Source: Phallusia fumigata (taxonomy: Eukaryota; Chordata; Ascidiacea; Phlebobranchia; Ascidiidae). Taken from it: a stretch of DNA of 33,314 nt. Each line of letters opens with the position of its first letter. Within the stretch, counting starts at the first letter, position 1. The notes under the pieces are model-generated. The model saw nothing but the letters and a program-made list of their open reading frames with translations. It was not told the DNA's origin and ran no database searches. A program made the translations under genes and the position numbers. Where the stretch lies: positions 1-33,314 of the forward strand of contig QXVZ01015815.1 of the NCBI GenBank assembly GCA_008931825.1, in the 5' to 3' direction. Positions 21,901 through 29,968 of the stretch are shown in pieces.

Positions 21901-24900
21901 TTTTTTGGAATAAAAAGCAATCCTACTTGGCATAATACAAGCATTTTCTATTAAACAAAACTTATATGTATGGCTCCAGTTGTCCACATGCCTGTGCAGG
22001 CTACAAAAGGGTTGCCATCAGGTATGGCCAATGGGTTACCTGCCTAATTGGCACCGCGGATATGAAGAAAAAGGCATACTAAACTGAAACCAGACTGAAT
22101 TTTTAAATTAAACCCCTTTGTCAGATAATAACACCCCGAAGGTAAAGTATTGTAAAGTATATTTATTGACAGATGGCAAAAGCTAAAATCTGCTTTAATT
22201 GACAAACGATCACGTCTTGGAGAAACCCAAACTTTGCAGCAATTCAGTCGTGATGCTGATGAGGCTGATGCTTGGATTGCTGACAAACTTCAAACAGCAA
22301 CTGATGATAGTTACAAGGATCCTTCAAACATTCAGGTTTCCTATGTTTTTTTGTTTGTTTGTTTTTTTTGAAAATTAAAAACAAAGCTCTTTAACCTCCT
22401 TTATTTTGGTCACAGGGCATTGAAAGTGGCTTGGTATGGTATAAAAGTAAAGCTGCCTAATTTGTCATCCAAACTGCATGCTTATATTGTATGAGTAGCA
22501 GTAAATCGTTCACTTTAAATCAAAATCCCAATATCACAAAAAATTTATGTCATAATTTTACACATTCTTACTTGCCTTGATTTTGCAGCAAAGAGTAAAA
22601 CCAAATTTACCTATGATAAAGCATGTCTGCTAAAATTTACAGAGCAAGCATCAAAAGCACCAAGCATTTGAAGCAGAATTAGATGCCAACAAGGAAAGGA
22701 TCCATGGTGTTATGAATGTTGGACAGCAACTAATAGACACTCATCAATGTGCTGGTTCTGAAGATGCTGTTCAGGTTTGTTGAAATGTTAATTTGGTATA
22801 AAAAGGATGAACAATTTTTATGAAGAACTAAGCACCCGGATAAATGATTCTCATTCTGTGTGCCATGGCAAACTAGAGGTTTCCAAGTGTGCCGCAAAAT
22901 TATCGTATTTGCAGAGTGCAGCTTGCATATCATATTGATAATGAGAAGTGCAGAAAAAGCTGTCTTACACTTGTAGGTTGTCACATATGCAACAAGCATA
23001 CTGCATAGTAATTAGCTGTAAAAAATGCTTATCACATACCATGTTTCACCTACTAATGTGCAAGTATTTTTCTTCATAACTTAATGTTATTTCAGGGTCG
23101 CATTAAAAAATTGGAAGAAGACTGGANTTATCGTATTTGCAGAGTGCAGCTTGCATATCATATGTGATGCCTAATCTTTCACAGGATTTTTTTTGATATT
23201 GAGAAGTGCAGAAAAAGCTGTCTTACACTTGTAGGTCGTCACATATGCAACAAGCATACTACATAGCAATCAGTTGTTGTAGAAAATGCTTATCACATAC
23301 CATGTTTCACCTACTAATGTGCAAGTATTTTTGTTCATAACTTAATGTTATTTCAGGGTCGCATTAAAAAATTGGAAGAAGACTGGAACTACTTGCTGAG
23401 TAAATCGTCTGAGAAAGGAGACAAACTAAAGGAAGCAAACCAGCAGCAAAACTTTATTACTGCTGTGAAAGATTTAGAATTCTGGATGTCAGAGGTAATC
23501 TATAAATAACATTGGATAGTTAGGTTTACACTAAAACATGGGGACAACTGCTGCAAAAATGCTAATAGTAAAAGTTAATGAAGGTTGGTCTTGGTTGGAA
23601 ATTACTAACTTTTCCCTCCGACACTGGAATATACAATTGAAGTTAGCTTCCTACATTTCATTGAACAACTTATGTATAATGGTTGTGTATATGTTTAATA
23701 CCTAATCAAATACACATCTTCACATCAAATGTCAGGTTGAAGCTGTCTTGGCTTCTGAGGATGTGGGAAAAGATGTCACCTCAGTTTCCAATCTGTTGAA
23801 GAAACAAAAATTGTTGGAAGCCGATGTAGATGCTCATGAAGATCGGGCCAAAGAATTATCACGCCATGCCAGTGTGCTTTTAGAAAAGGCGAATGATTCT
23901 GATGCATTGGATAGTGCTGCTGTGGAAGCAAAGAGAGAAAGAATCGAGACAAGGTAACACAAAAAATTTTCTGATAAGAACAAAAGCCAATGTAGTTTTT
24001 GCCCTTTGGAGAACCTATTGAAAAAATACCCAAATTTGTGACAAGATAAGATGTACAAATGTATGTGGTTGTGTCTGTAATGTGTGGTAAACAAATTTAT
24101 TTTCAAATGAAAAAAATACAAAAAAAGTATTTACCCAGGTTTTCCAACATAAAAGATTTGACTCGCATTCGTCGGACTAAATTGCAGGAGTCTCTTGCAA
24201 TTCATCATTTGTTTTTTGACATTGCTGATGAAGAATCCTGGATAAGGTGAGTTTCTTGTTTTCCAAAAAATATGTCATTACTTATTCCCCAACTATTTCA
24301 GTGAAAAAAAGCTTCTGGTGAGCAGTGGCGATTGTGGGAGAGACCTAACCAGCAGTAATAATCTACGCAAAAAACAGAAGAGAATTGAGGCGGAAATTTC
24401 ATCTCATGAACCCAACATTAACAGATTGGTGGTAATTATGTTCTTTCATGAGTAATAGACATTGTTTTTCTGTCCAACGCTGGCTTCCCTCTCTCTTTTG
24501 GTCAAGAAAAAGTCATTCAAAATTCTTCAAATTGGCACACATGGTGGTTAGGTATATTTATGAACATGTGCCTTTTAGCTTTTGACTCCACCATCAGTTA
24601 ACTCACAGGCCCTGAAACAGAGAATTAAAAAAAAGCAATATTTAATAAAGTAAGCATCTAAATGATTATATTTTGACAGTGTACAATGTAAGGTATTTGA
24701 ACATTTTTTGTTTGCAGGCACTCTAGTTCAAAAAGACTAATTGAAATGTGTAAAGATTTAAAACATAGGTATTGGAAGATTTAAAATGAAGTAATTACCC
24801 TTACAGTCCCAAATACATGTTTAAATGTTGCTAATTGATGCGATGCTAAGTGATTGACATGTTAATGGTCCAGTGCTTGCCCGTACTTAATGGTTGGTCT

Positions 24901-27900
24901 TTGTTTAAATGGGCATCTGTTCAGGCCTGCCTAGTTTTGCTGGGTAAAATTAAGCTGTAACTACACATAGGTAACCTCCATACATTTGCTCAACGTCACA
25001 GCAACTTTATCCAGTTGATTTTATTGTTAGTCCTGCTTCCTTCCTGCTGTATAGATAAGTCATTTTTTCCTTGTCTTTACACATTGCTTAATCCAGAAAC
25101 AAAACATTAGGGTTTATGTATTGGCCCCCATCTTAAAAAAGAATATTTGGAGGTGGTGGATGTAATCATAAAATCTGGGTGTGTCAGTCATCAGTTTTGT
25201 TTGAACTGACCAGCCCTTTTACCTGCAATCTGTGTCATTTTGGCAAAATACATAAACTTAGATAAAAAAATCTTGTGTTTTGTTATCATGTCATGTAATC
25301 ATAAACTTAAATTTATATCTAGTTCAACACTAATTCTTAAAAATGTAAGGGATTTAATGATGATGCAAACAAGCACTGCATTGTTGTTTTTCACCACCAC
25401 TTTTAATGACAGGAATCTGGAAGTAAAATTCAGGAGGAAGCTTCTTTGTACAATGAAGACATCAAAGACAGAATAAAAAATTTGAACAACAACTGGGAAA
25501 GCTTAAAAGAACTAAGTGATCAACGAAGTCTGAGGTTGAAACAGGCTCAGATATTTCAACAATTCAGGTTATTGTTCTTGTTGTTAGCACTGAGACAAAT
25601 CACAACCACGAAAGTACAAATGTTTTCAGTTCCTGGTGTGCTCTAACAGAAACTAACATTATTTCTTCTTGCAACACATGCATTTGTGCTTTTGTAGAGC
25701 TGATCTGGAGGAGGAGTCGAGCTGGTTGGGGCAACAACAAGCAGTTGCTGAGTCACAAAAACCTCCTGAATCGCTTGCTGCAACCCAGAGTTTGCTTGCT
25801 AAACATGAGGCATTTGAAACTGACTTAAGTGTACATTGTGATCGTATATCAGCAGTGAAGGCCACTGGCCAATCATTAATTGATGAGGTAATTAATGGGT
25901 AGCTAGCAAGTGCCTAGATAACCTAAAGTAATCCTGATATCCAAAACATCACAGGAGAACCCCCATGCTGAATCCGTGACTGAAGAACTTAAACTGATTG
26001 GGGACAAATTGGCCAAACTACAGGATGCTGCTTCAAAACGCCGAAGCCAACTTCGTGAAACATCTGCCTTCTTACAGTTTAATTGGAAGGTTGTAGATTA
26101 AACTAAATAGAAAAATTATGTTATTTATTTATATATTTATTTATTTTGTCTGAACATTAAGGCTGACATGGTTGAGTCATGGATTGTTGAAAAGGAGGGG
26201 GTATTAAAATCCGATGACTTTGGTGAAGATTTGTCTTCTGTGCAAGTGCTGCTTGTTAAACAGGTTGGTTGTAGTCTTTTTGGTGCTAGGCGAACAAACT
26301 CCGAACGCTCAATTTTATTAGTAAACTCTGTCATGAAATTTGATAGGCAAAGTTTTTTTGTTATTATTAAGTTTACTACCACCATTGATTAACTACATGT
26401 TGAATTTTCTAAACCTTGTTGCTGACACTAACAGGACACGTTTGATGCTGGGTTGGAAGTTTTCGATCAGGAGGAAATGATGAAAATTTCTGCGCTTAAA
26501 GATCAACTGATAGAAGCAAATCATGCCCAATCTGATGTTATCAACGCAAGACACAAGCTGCTTATGGAAAGGTGTAATTTTGTTTGCGTATAAACACTCA
26601 CTGAATGTTTAAAAAATTTCAGAACTTAAACCACTTAATATATCACATCACATAACATAACAACTCTTGACCTGGATAAACTAAAATTAATTTATTGGCA
26701 TGATTGTTTTAAAAATTAAATTAGCAACAAAATGTTAAAACCAATGTTAAATCGTAGACGAGAGGATTTGAAGAGAGCTGCTGCAGCAAGGCGCAAGGAG
26801 TTGGAGCGTAACCAAAATCATCTGCGTGGAATAAATGACCTCTGCCTACTTTTTGCCAAGAAAGCTTCTGCATTCAACTCATGGTTTGAGAACGTAGAGG
26901 AAGATCTCACTGATCCCGTGCGGTGCCACTCTGTCGCCGAGATTAAGGTAACTTACTCATGTAAATTGTAAAAAAAACTTGCATGAAACTATTAGAATAA
27001 ATACACTGATTTTTGTCAAGAACCGGCTTGATTTTAACTCCAAACATTCATCACTATGTAGCCCAGGGGTTGCTATCTTTTTGTTTTACCCTTTCCCCAA
27101 ATTATTCAATGGTTTTTAATTAATCTTAATTGTAAAAAAATCCGACCTAAAATCACAAGTTAGCGGCAGATACACTGATTAATACATAGGAGAGTGGGAT
27201 ATGCAACTAAATAACTACTGTAGCTTTTATCCCAGAGAGTTTAATATTTTGTCTCTAGCGAAATTTACCACATTAAGAAACGGTGATACAGTCTGACGCC
27301 AGCTGCGCGATAGTTTGGTGATTTTCATGTCATTTTTCGCAGGCCCTTGTTGCTGAGCACGAGACTTTTCGTGAAACACTCTCTGATGCCGAGAATGAAT
27401 TGCGTGAGTTGTTCGAAATCGACGACAAACTGAATCAGCTGAAACCATCGGACGACCCAACCGTGTCAAACAACTCCTACACCTGGTTTAAACGTCAAAC
27501 CCTCCAAGAGTCATGGAACTCCGTGCAGAGCATGGTTAAATCACGTGACGCGGACCTGCAGTATGAACTGGAGCGACAGAAAAACAATGACGAAGCAAGA
27601 ATGAAGTTTGCGCAACATGCCAATGCTTTCCACGACTGGCTCACGTCTACTAGGTAAGTAGTGTTCGAACTATTGCACAATTTATGATATGTTTGCTGTG
27701 CGGTTTACGATTCACATAACGTGCTTTTATTATTGTGTGTGTGCTTTTCGTTCCAGATCCTATCTGCTTGACAGGTAACTATCTTTTTCACTTCTTCGTT
27801 TCACCTCTTTTCACATATCTTTTGCGCAGTCTCGGATTTCGTCACGTCATCCGTGTTTTGAAATATTCAGTCGTTTATTTTCAGCAAGAGGATTCTTTTG

Positions 27901-29589
27901 TTTCCAGGTTTTGGTTAAAGTTATGCGTGATTGCACTGCATGTCACAAAATAAAATGATGCGGCTCCTTCACATACTCGTTTAAACTAGATACGCCGCAC
28001 ACTGGTTGGGCGTTGTTTAAATTATTGTATAAAATCCAATCAATACACCACACAGAAAACACTTTGCATCTGACTTGCAGATATTTATACTCAATAAACT
28101 TTCTTTACTTAATGGTATAGTCTACAGTGTATTTCCTATTGTCTGTTGGCACTGGACGCCCTTACCATAGCTTTTTGTCAGTGTCTAAATCAATATGTCT
28201 TCTTTGTCTTAGAGCATCGATGATGGAAGAATCAGGTACACTGGAATCGCAACTGGAGGCAACGAAGCAAAAGTCGGTGGAAATTAAGCAGAGAAAGGTC
28301 GTAGGTTTTTTTTGAGAAACAAGGGGTAGAAAATGTAGCTTGCTGTTTTTGCGAACAGAACGAACTTCAGGAGATTGAAGGTCTTGGAGCGGGTCTGGAA
28401 AAGGCGTTGATTTTGGACAACGCATACACAGAACATTCGACTGTTGGTCTTGCCCAGCAATGGGATCAGCTTGAACAGCTTGGAATGAGAATGCAACATA
28501 ACCTGGAACAACAAATCCAAGCAAGGTAAACCAAAATTTCGAACAATCTTGTTGGATTCACTCCAAAAAGTCATTCACTACTGTTTATGCAGAAACATGA
28601 CTGGTGTAACCGAGGAAGCATTGAAAGAGTTTTCGATGATGTTTAAACATTTCGACAAAGACAAGAGCGGAAGGCTTGAACACCACGAATTTAAATCCTG
28701 CCTCCGATCTCTTGGCTATGATCTTCCTATGGTGGAAGAAGGTGAAGAGGATCCAGAATTTCAAGCTATTCTCGATGTTGTTGATCCAAATCGGTAACGT
28801 TTTCAACCCTATTACAGTCTTTTAAAATGTTTAAATCAGTCCTTAGCAACCTTTTTTCATGGACGTCACACTCTTGAACTTTCCAAATCTGCGTTTGCGC
28901 CAGGACAGCTTTTAGAAGATAATAATGTCTATTGTGACGTTATTAAACATAATAAATGCATAGTGGGCAGTTTAACTAGAGTTTGGATTAACGAGTTTCC
29001 CCAACTGTTGTAACGTTCATATTTGCCAAGGATAAAATGTTGTTTTTTCCAAAGAAGTTTGTCAGGTTACAGTTGCACTGGGGCACAGCAGTTGCGAAGC
29101 CCTGGTTTAGATCACAAGAGTGTGGTGTGTTCACCTGTAAACAAATACCATGTTTGTTGCTATTAAGAATTTTGTGTTGTTTTGATGCAGGGACGGTAAA
29201 GTTTCGTTGCAAGAATACATGGGTTTTATGATCAGTCGAGAAACGGAAAATGTAAAATCAAGTGAGGAAGTTGAAAGCGCATTCAAAGCACTAAGCGCTG
29301 AAGGAAAACCTTATGTGACAAGAGAGGAATTATATCAGGTATGTGAATCGAATCAAGGAGGTATTGGTTCGCCTTTTAAAAAACGAAAAGCCTGTAATGT
29401 AAATCTTTTAATTTTTTAAGAGCCAGTAAAAAAAATCTAAATTGGTTGCGAAATGTTTTGCAGAACTTGAGTCGGGACCAGGCGGAGTACTGTGTAAACA
29501 ACATGCCCCCTTATTACGATTCACACGGAATCAATGTTCTTGGTGCTTACGATTACGTGGCGTTCACCAAAGAATTGTTCAACAATTAG
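6977..29589 (+). CDS. SPTAN1: Alpha-spectrin (non-erythroid type), complete, 50 coding exons, 2520 aa
   Basis: The exons join with consistent phases from ATG 6977 to TAG 29587-29589, counting duplicated allelic segments once (7563 nt, 2520 residues; human alphaII-spectrin is about 2470). The protein forms the antiparallel alpha/beta heterodimer of the membrane skeleton. Order: N-terminal partial repeat (about residues 10-45) that pairs with beta-spectrin in tetramers, spectrin repeats, SH3 (about 1019-1071), more repeats, and a calmodulin-like end with EF-hands (about 2363-2520). The C-terminal region is extremely close to human (for example [41 protein letters not shown]). Odd points: two Ser-rich acidic loops, one GC-AG intron and an 18-nt exon. 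Four single-n joins duplicate some exons; including both copies in one transcript would break the frame. Exon coordinates are given in the block entries below. Confidence 0.95.
7669..8283. repeat. SPTAN1: Allelic overlap in spectrin intron 3 joined at n 8111
   Basis: Bases 7669-7838 and 8112-8281 are about 170 bp of nearly identical sequence, offset by 443, with a handful of substitutions. The second copy starts immediately after the n. The first copy then runs into a 270-bp segment that the second lacks. This is what two overlapping but unmerged allelic contigs would look like. Confidence 0.8.
7839..8110. mobile_element. Transposon-like insertion in one allele of intron 3
   Basis: This segment interrupts sequence that is continuous in the other allele (cttgtgacaataaag at 8273). 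It begins with two near-perfect palindromes built from cgggtatgcc/ggcatacccg (7853-7880 and 7891-7913), and the same decamer occurs inverted at 8090-8100 near the n. That suggests terminal or subterminal inverted repeats of a small DNA element. Its right end is probably lost at the join. No coding capacity is seen. Confidence 0.5.
10501..10524 (+). repeat. SPTAN1: (TCAAGT)4 hexanucleotide repeat coding for serine
   Basis: Four perfect TCAAGT units, read in frame as Ser-Ser, form most of the 12-Ser run (residues about 455-466). Other serines in the run use TCT and TCC. A perfect hexamer repeat could vary in length between individuals without shifting the frame. Confidence 0.9.
10795..11007 (+). 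other. SPTAN1: GC-AG intron (intron 11)
   Basis: The donor is CAG|gcaagt and the acceptor ttgcacag|GAG. Joining here gives [19 protein letters not shown], matching the family's SKQEAFLLNEDLGDSL without gaps. Moving to any nearby GT would lose this fit. The other donors I traced in this gene begin with GT. Confidence 0.88.
12378..13112. repeat. SPTAN1: Allelic copy 1 of the intron 16 - exon 17 region
   Basis: This 735-bp segment ends at the n at 13113 and recurs at 13114-13948. It contains exon 17 (12944-13070), which encodes [20 protein letters not shown] onwards. It lacks a roughly 99-nt piece present in the other copy. Confidence 0.85.
12944..15680 (+). other. SPTAN1: Spectrin exons 17-22: repeats leading into the SH3 domain
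   Basis: Exons: 12944-13070 (allelic copy 13779-13905), 13969-14091, 14149-14309, 15084-15233, 15297-15428, 15496-15680. SH3 spans residues about 1019-1071, split between exons 21 and 22: [40 protein letters not shown]. In the family the ALYDY motif and a Tyr three residues after the GFVP proline help form the PxxP-binding surface. Here these are His1023 and Asn1067, while Trp, Tyr1025 and Pro1064 remain. A strongly acidic linker follows ([19 protein letters not shown]). Intron 19 (14310-15083) holds nothing I can identify. Confidence 0.92.
13114..13948. repeat. SPTAN1: Allelic copy 2 of the intron 16 - exon 17 region
   Basis: A near-identical repeat of 12378-13112, starting directly after the n and containing a second exon 17 (13779-13905) with the same coding sequence. 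It has an extra segment of about 99 nt at 13287-13385. Exon 17 is 127 nt, so using both copies would shift the frame. One copy must be omitted from the transcript model. Confidence 0.85.
15761..18814 (+). other. SPTAN1: Spectrin exons 23-31, including the second Ser-rich loop
   Basis: Exons: 15761-15980, 16091-16273, 17006-17097, 17174-17261, 17340-17513, 17792-17956, 18028-18176, 18442-18566, 18634-18814. Exon 24 runs from the repeat ([20 protein letters not shown]) into [13 protein letters not shown], seven Ser, [18 protein letters not shown]; exon 25 returns to the repeat at [12 protein letters not shown]. Human alphaII-spectrin has its calpain, caspase and calmodulin-binding segment at this spot; none of those motifs is visible here. 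Later markers: [56 protein letters not shown]. Intron 24 (16274-17005) shows nothing recognisable. Confidence 0.92.
18839..21732. repeat. SPTAN1: Allelic copy A of the exon 32-37 region
   Basis: This 2.9-kb segment ends at the n at 21733 and is repeated at 21734-24898. Spectrin exons in this copy: 32 at 19278-19440, 33 at 19747-19878, 34 at 20200-20337, 35 at 20572-20789, 36 at 20974-21081, 37 at 21137-21266. They encode [20 protein letters not shown] through [11 protein letters not shown]. The last base before the n corresponds to position 24898 in copy B, just where B continues into unique sequence. Confidence 0.88.
21734..24898. repeat. SPTAN1: Allelic copy B of the exon 32-37 region (itself joined at n 23127)
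   Basis: Starts directly after the n with the bases found at 18839. Exons: 32' 22173-22335, 33' 22643-22774, truncated 34' 23096-23126, full 34'' 23357-23494, 35' 23736-23953, 36' 24139-24246, 37' 24302-24431. Exons 32-33 match copy A; exon 36' has a Gln-to-His change (IHQLFF versus IHHLFF, about residue 1810). Introns differ by scattered substitutions and small indels. Exon 37 ends in phase 0 but exon 32' needs two carried bases, so a transcript reading A then B would be out of frame. Confidence 0.88.
22900..23387. repeat. SPTAN1: Third overlapping segment around exon 34 joined at n 23127
   Basis: Bases 22900-23126 recur from 23128 onward, ending with a repeat of the start of exon 34. The later copy has an insertion of roughly 30 nt (gtgatgcctaatctttcaca and following) near 23163-23192, absent from 20009-20199 and from 22900-23095. 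The first exon 34 fragment is cut after 31 nt by the n. Confidence 0.8.
24432..25412 (+). other. SPTAN1: Long spectrin intron 37 (981 bp)
   Basis: Runs from the donor after exon 37' to the acceptor ttttaatgacag before exon 38. Its first part (to 24898) is also present at 21267-21732 in the other allelic copy. An acceptor-like ttgtttgcag at 24708-24717 leads straight into an in-frame stop, so I do not treat it as an exon. No gene, repeat or RNA is recognisable in the rest. Confidence 0.7.
25413..28525 (+). other. SPTAN1: Spectrin exons 38-47: last repeats, with an 18-nt microexon
   Basis: Exons: 25413-25567, 25698-25887, 25955-26089, 26162-26263, 26435-26571, 26758-26947, 27343-27653, 27757-27774, 28213-28297, 28359-28525. 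Exon 43 starts at 26758 ([17 protein letters not shown]), which aligns without a gap; an acceptor at 26724 would add 11 residues. Conserved blocks: [45 protein letters not shown]. Exon 44 (311 nt) is the longest and uses visibly more C/G-ending codons than upstream exons. Exon 45 encodes only RSYLLD between phase-2 introns. The intron before exon 44 (26948-27342) and intron 45 (27775-28212) show nothing else. Confidence 0.92.
28593..29589 (+). other. SPTAN1: Spectrin exons 48-50: calmodulin-like EF-hand domain
   Basis: Exons 28593-28793, 29191-29338 and 29464-29589. The first EF-hand loop is [12 protein letters not shown] (residues about 2384-2395) and the second [12 protein letters not shown] (about 2427-2438). 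Both keep the liganding positions 1, 3, 5, the Gly at 6 and the Glu at 12, so calcium binding is expected. The end, [20 protein letters not shown] to [11 protein letters not shown], matches the family's C-terminal EF-like pair that associates with the beta-spectrin actin-binding end. The stop is TAG. Confidence 0.95.
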
Positions 29590-29968
29590 CCATCTCATAT
29601 ATTTGTCATGTCATGTATGCTTGTAGGGTAGCTGACTGTAATTCCTGTAATCTTCAATGTTGTAGCGTGGTGCTAATTTACTAGTTGTGCTCAATCATTG
29701 CTTCAAAATACAAACTTACTTCACAACTTTTGTGTGTGCTGATAAGATGTCAGACAGAGTAAGTGGAACTTTTTGTGGGCTTTGAGCATAAAGTTTGTTC
29801 AATGATTAATATTGTGGTATTCGCATTTACGACAATGTTTATCGGCGCAGAGCAAATATTAGTTGAAGCAACTCTTGACAAGCGATACTTAGTCTGCCTA
29901 TACCACGAAATGCAAGAGCAGAATGCTCAGGTCGTTTGTGTGATACAATTATTAAACGAAAAGAAAAA
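29590..29968 (+). other. Short gap between spectrin stop and esterase start
   Basis: Only 379 bp separate the two same-strand genes, and this must include the spectrin 3' UTR and the esterase 5' leader. I find no AATAAA; an ATTAAA lies at about 29949-29954, close to the esterase ATG. A strong donor (aga|gtaagtgg at 29758) and a good acceptor (cggcgcag at about 29851) suggest a spliced noncoding leader for the esterase: continuing the ATGTCAGACAGA frame across the join hits a stop at once. Confidence 0.45.

Noticed and set aside
24708-24760. Acceptor-like ttgtttgcag suggesting an extra exon
   Set aside because: The third codon in the required phase is a stop, and exon 37 joins exon 38 perfectly without it.
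18839-24898. Genuine evolutionary tandem exon duplication in spectrin
   Set aside because: n characters at the joins, near-identical introns and incompatible exon phases favour unmerged alleles; retained as a testable finding.
26724-26757. Earlier acceptor (ttag) for exon 43
   Set aside because: It stays in frame but adds 11 residues that break the gap-free alignment with the family; the acceptor at 26757 fits exactly.
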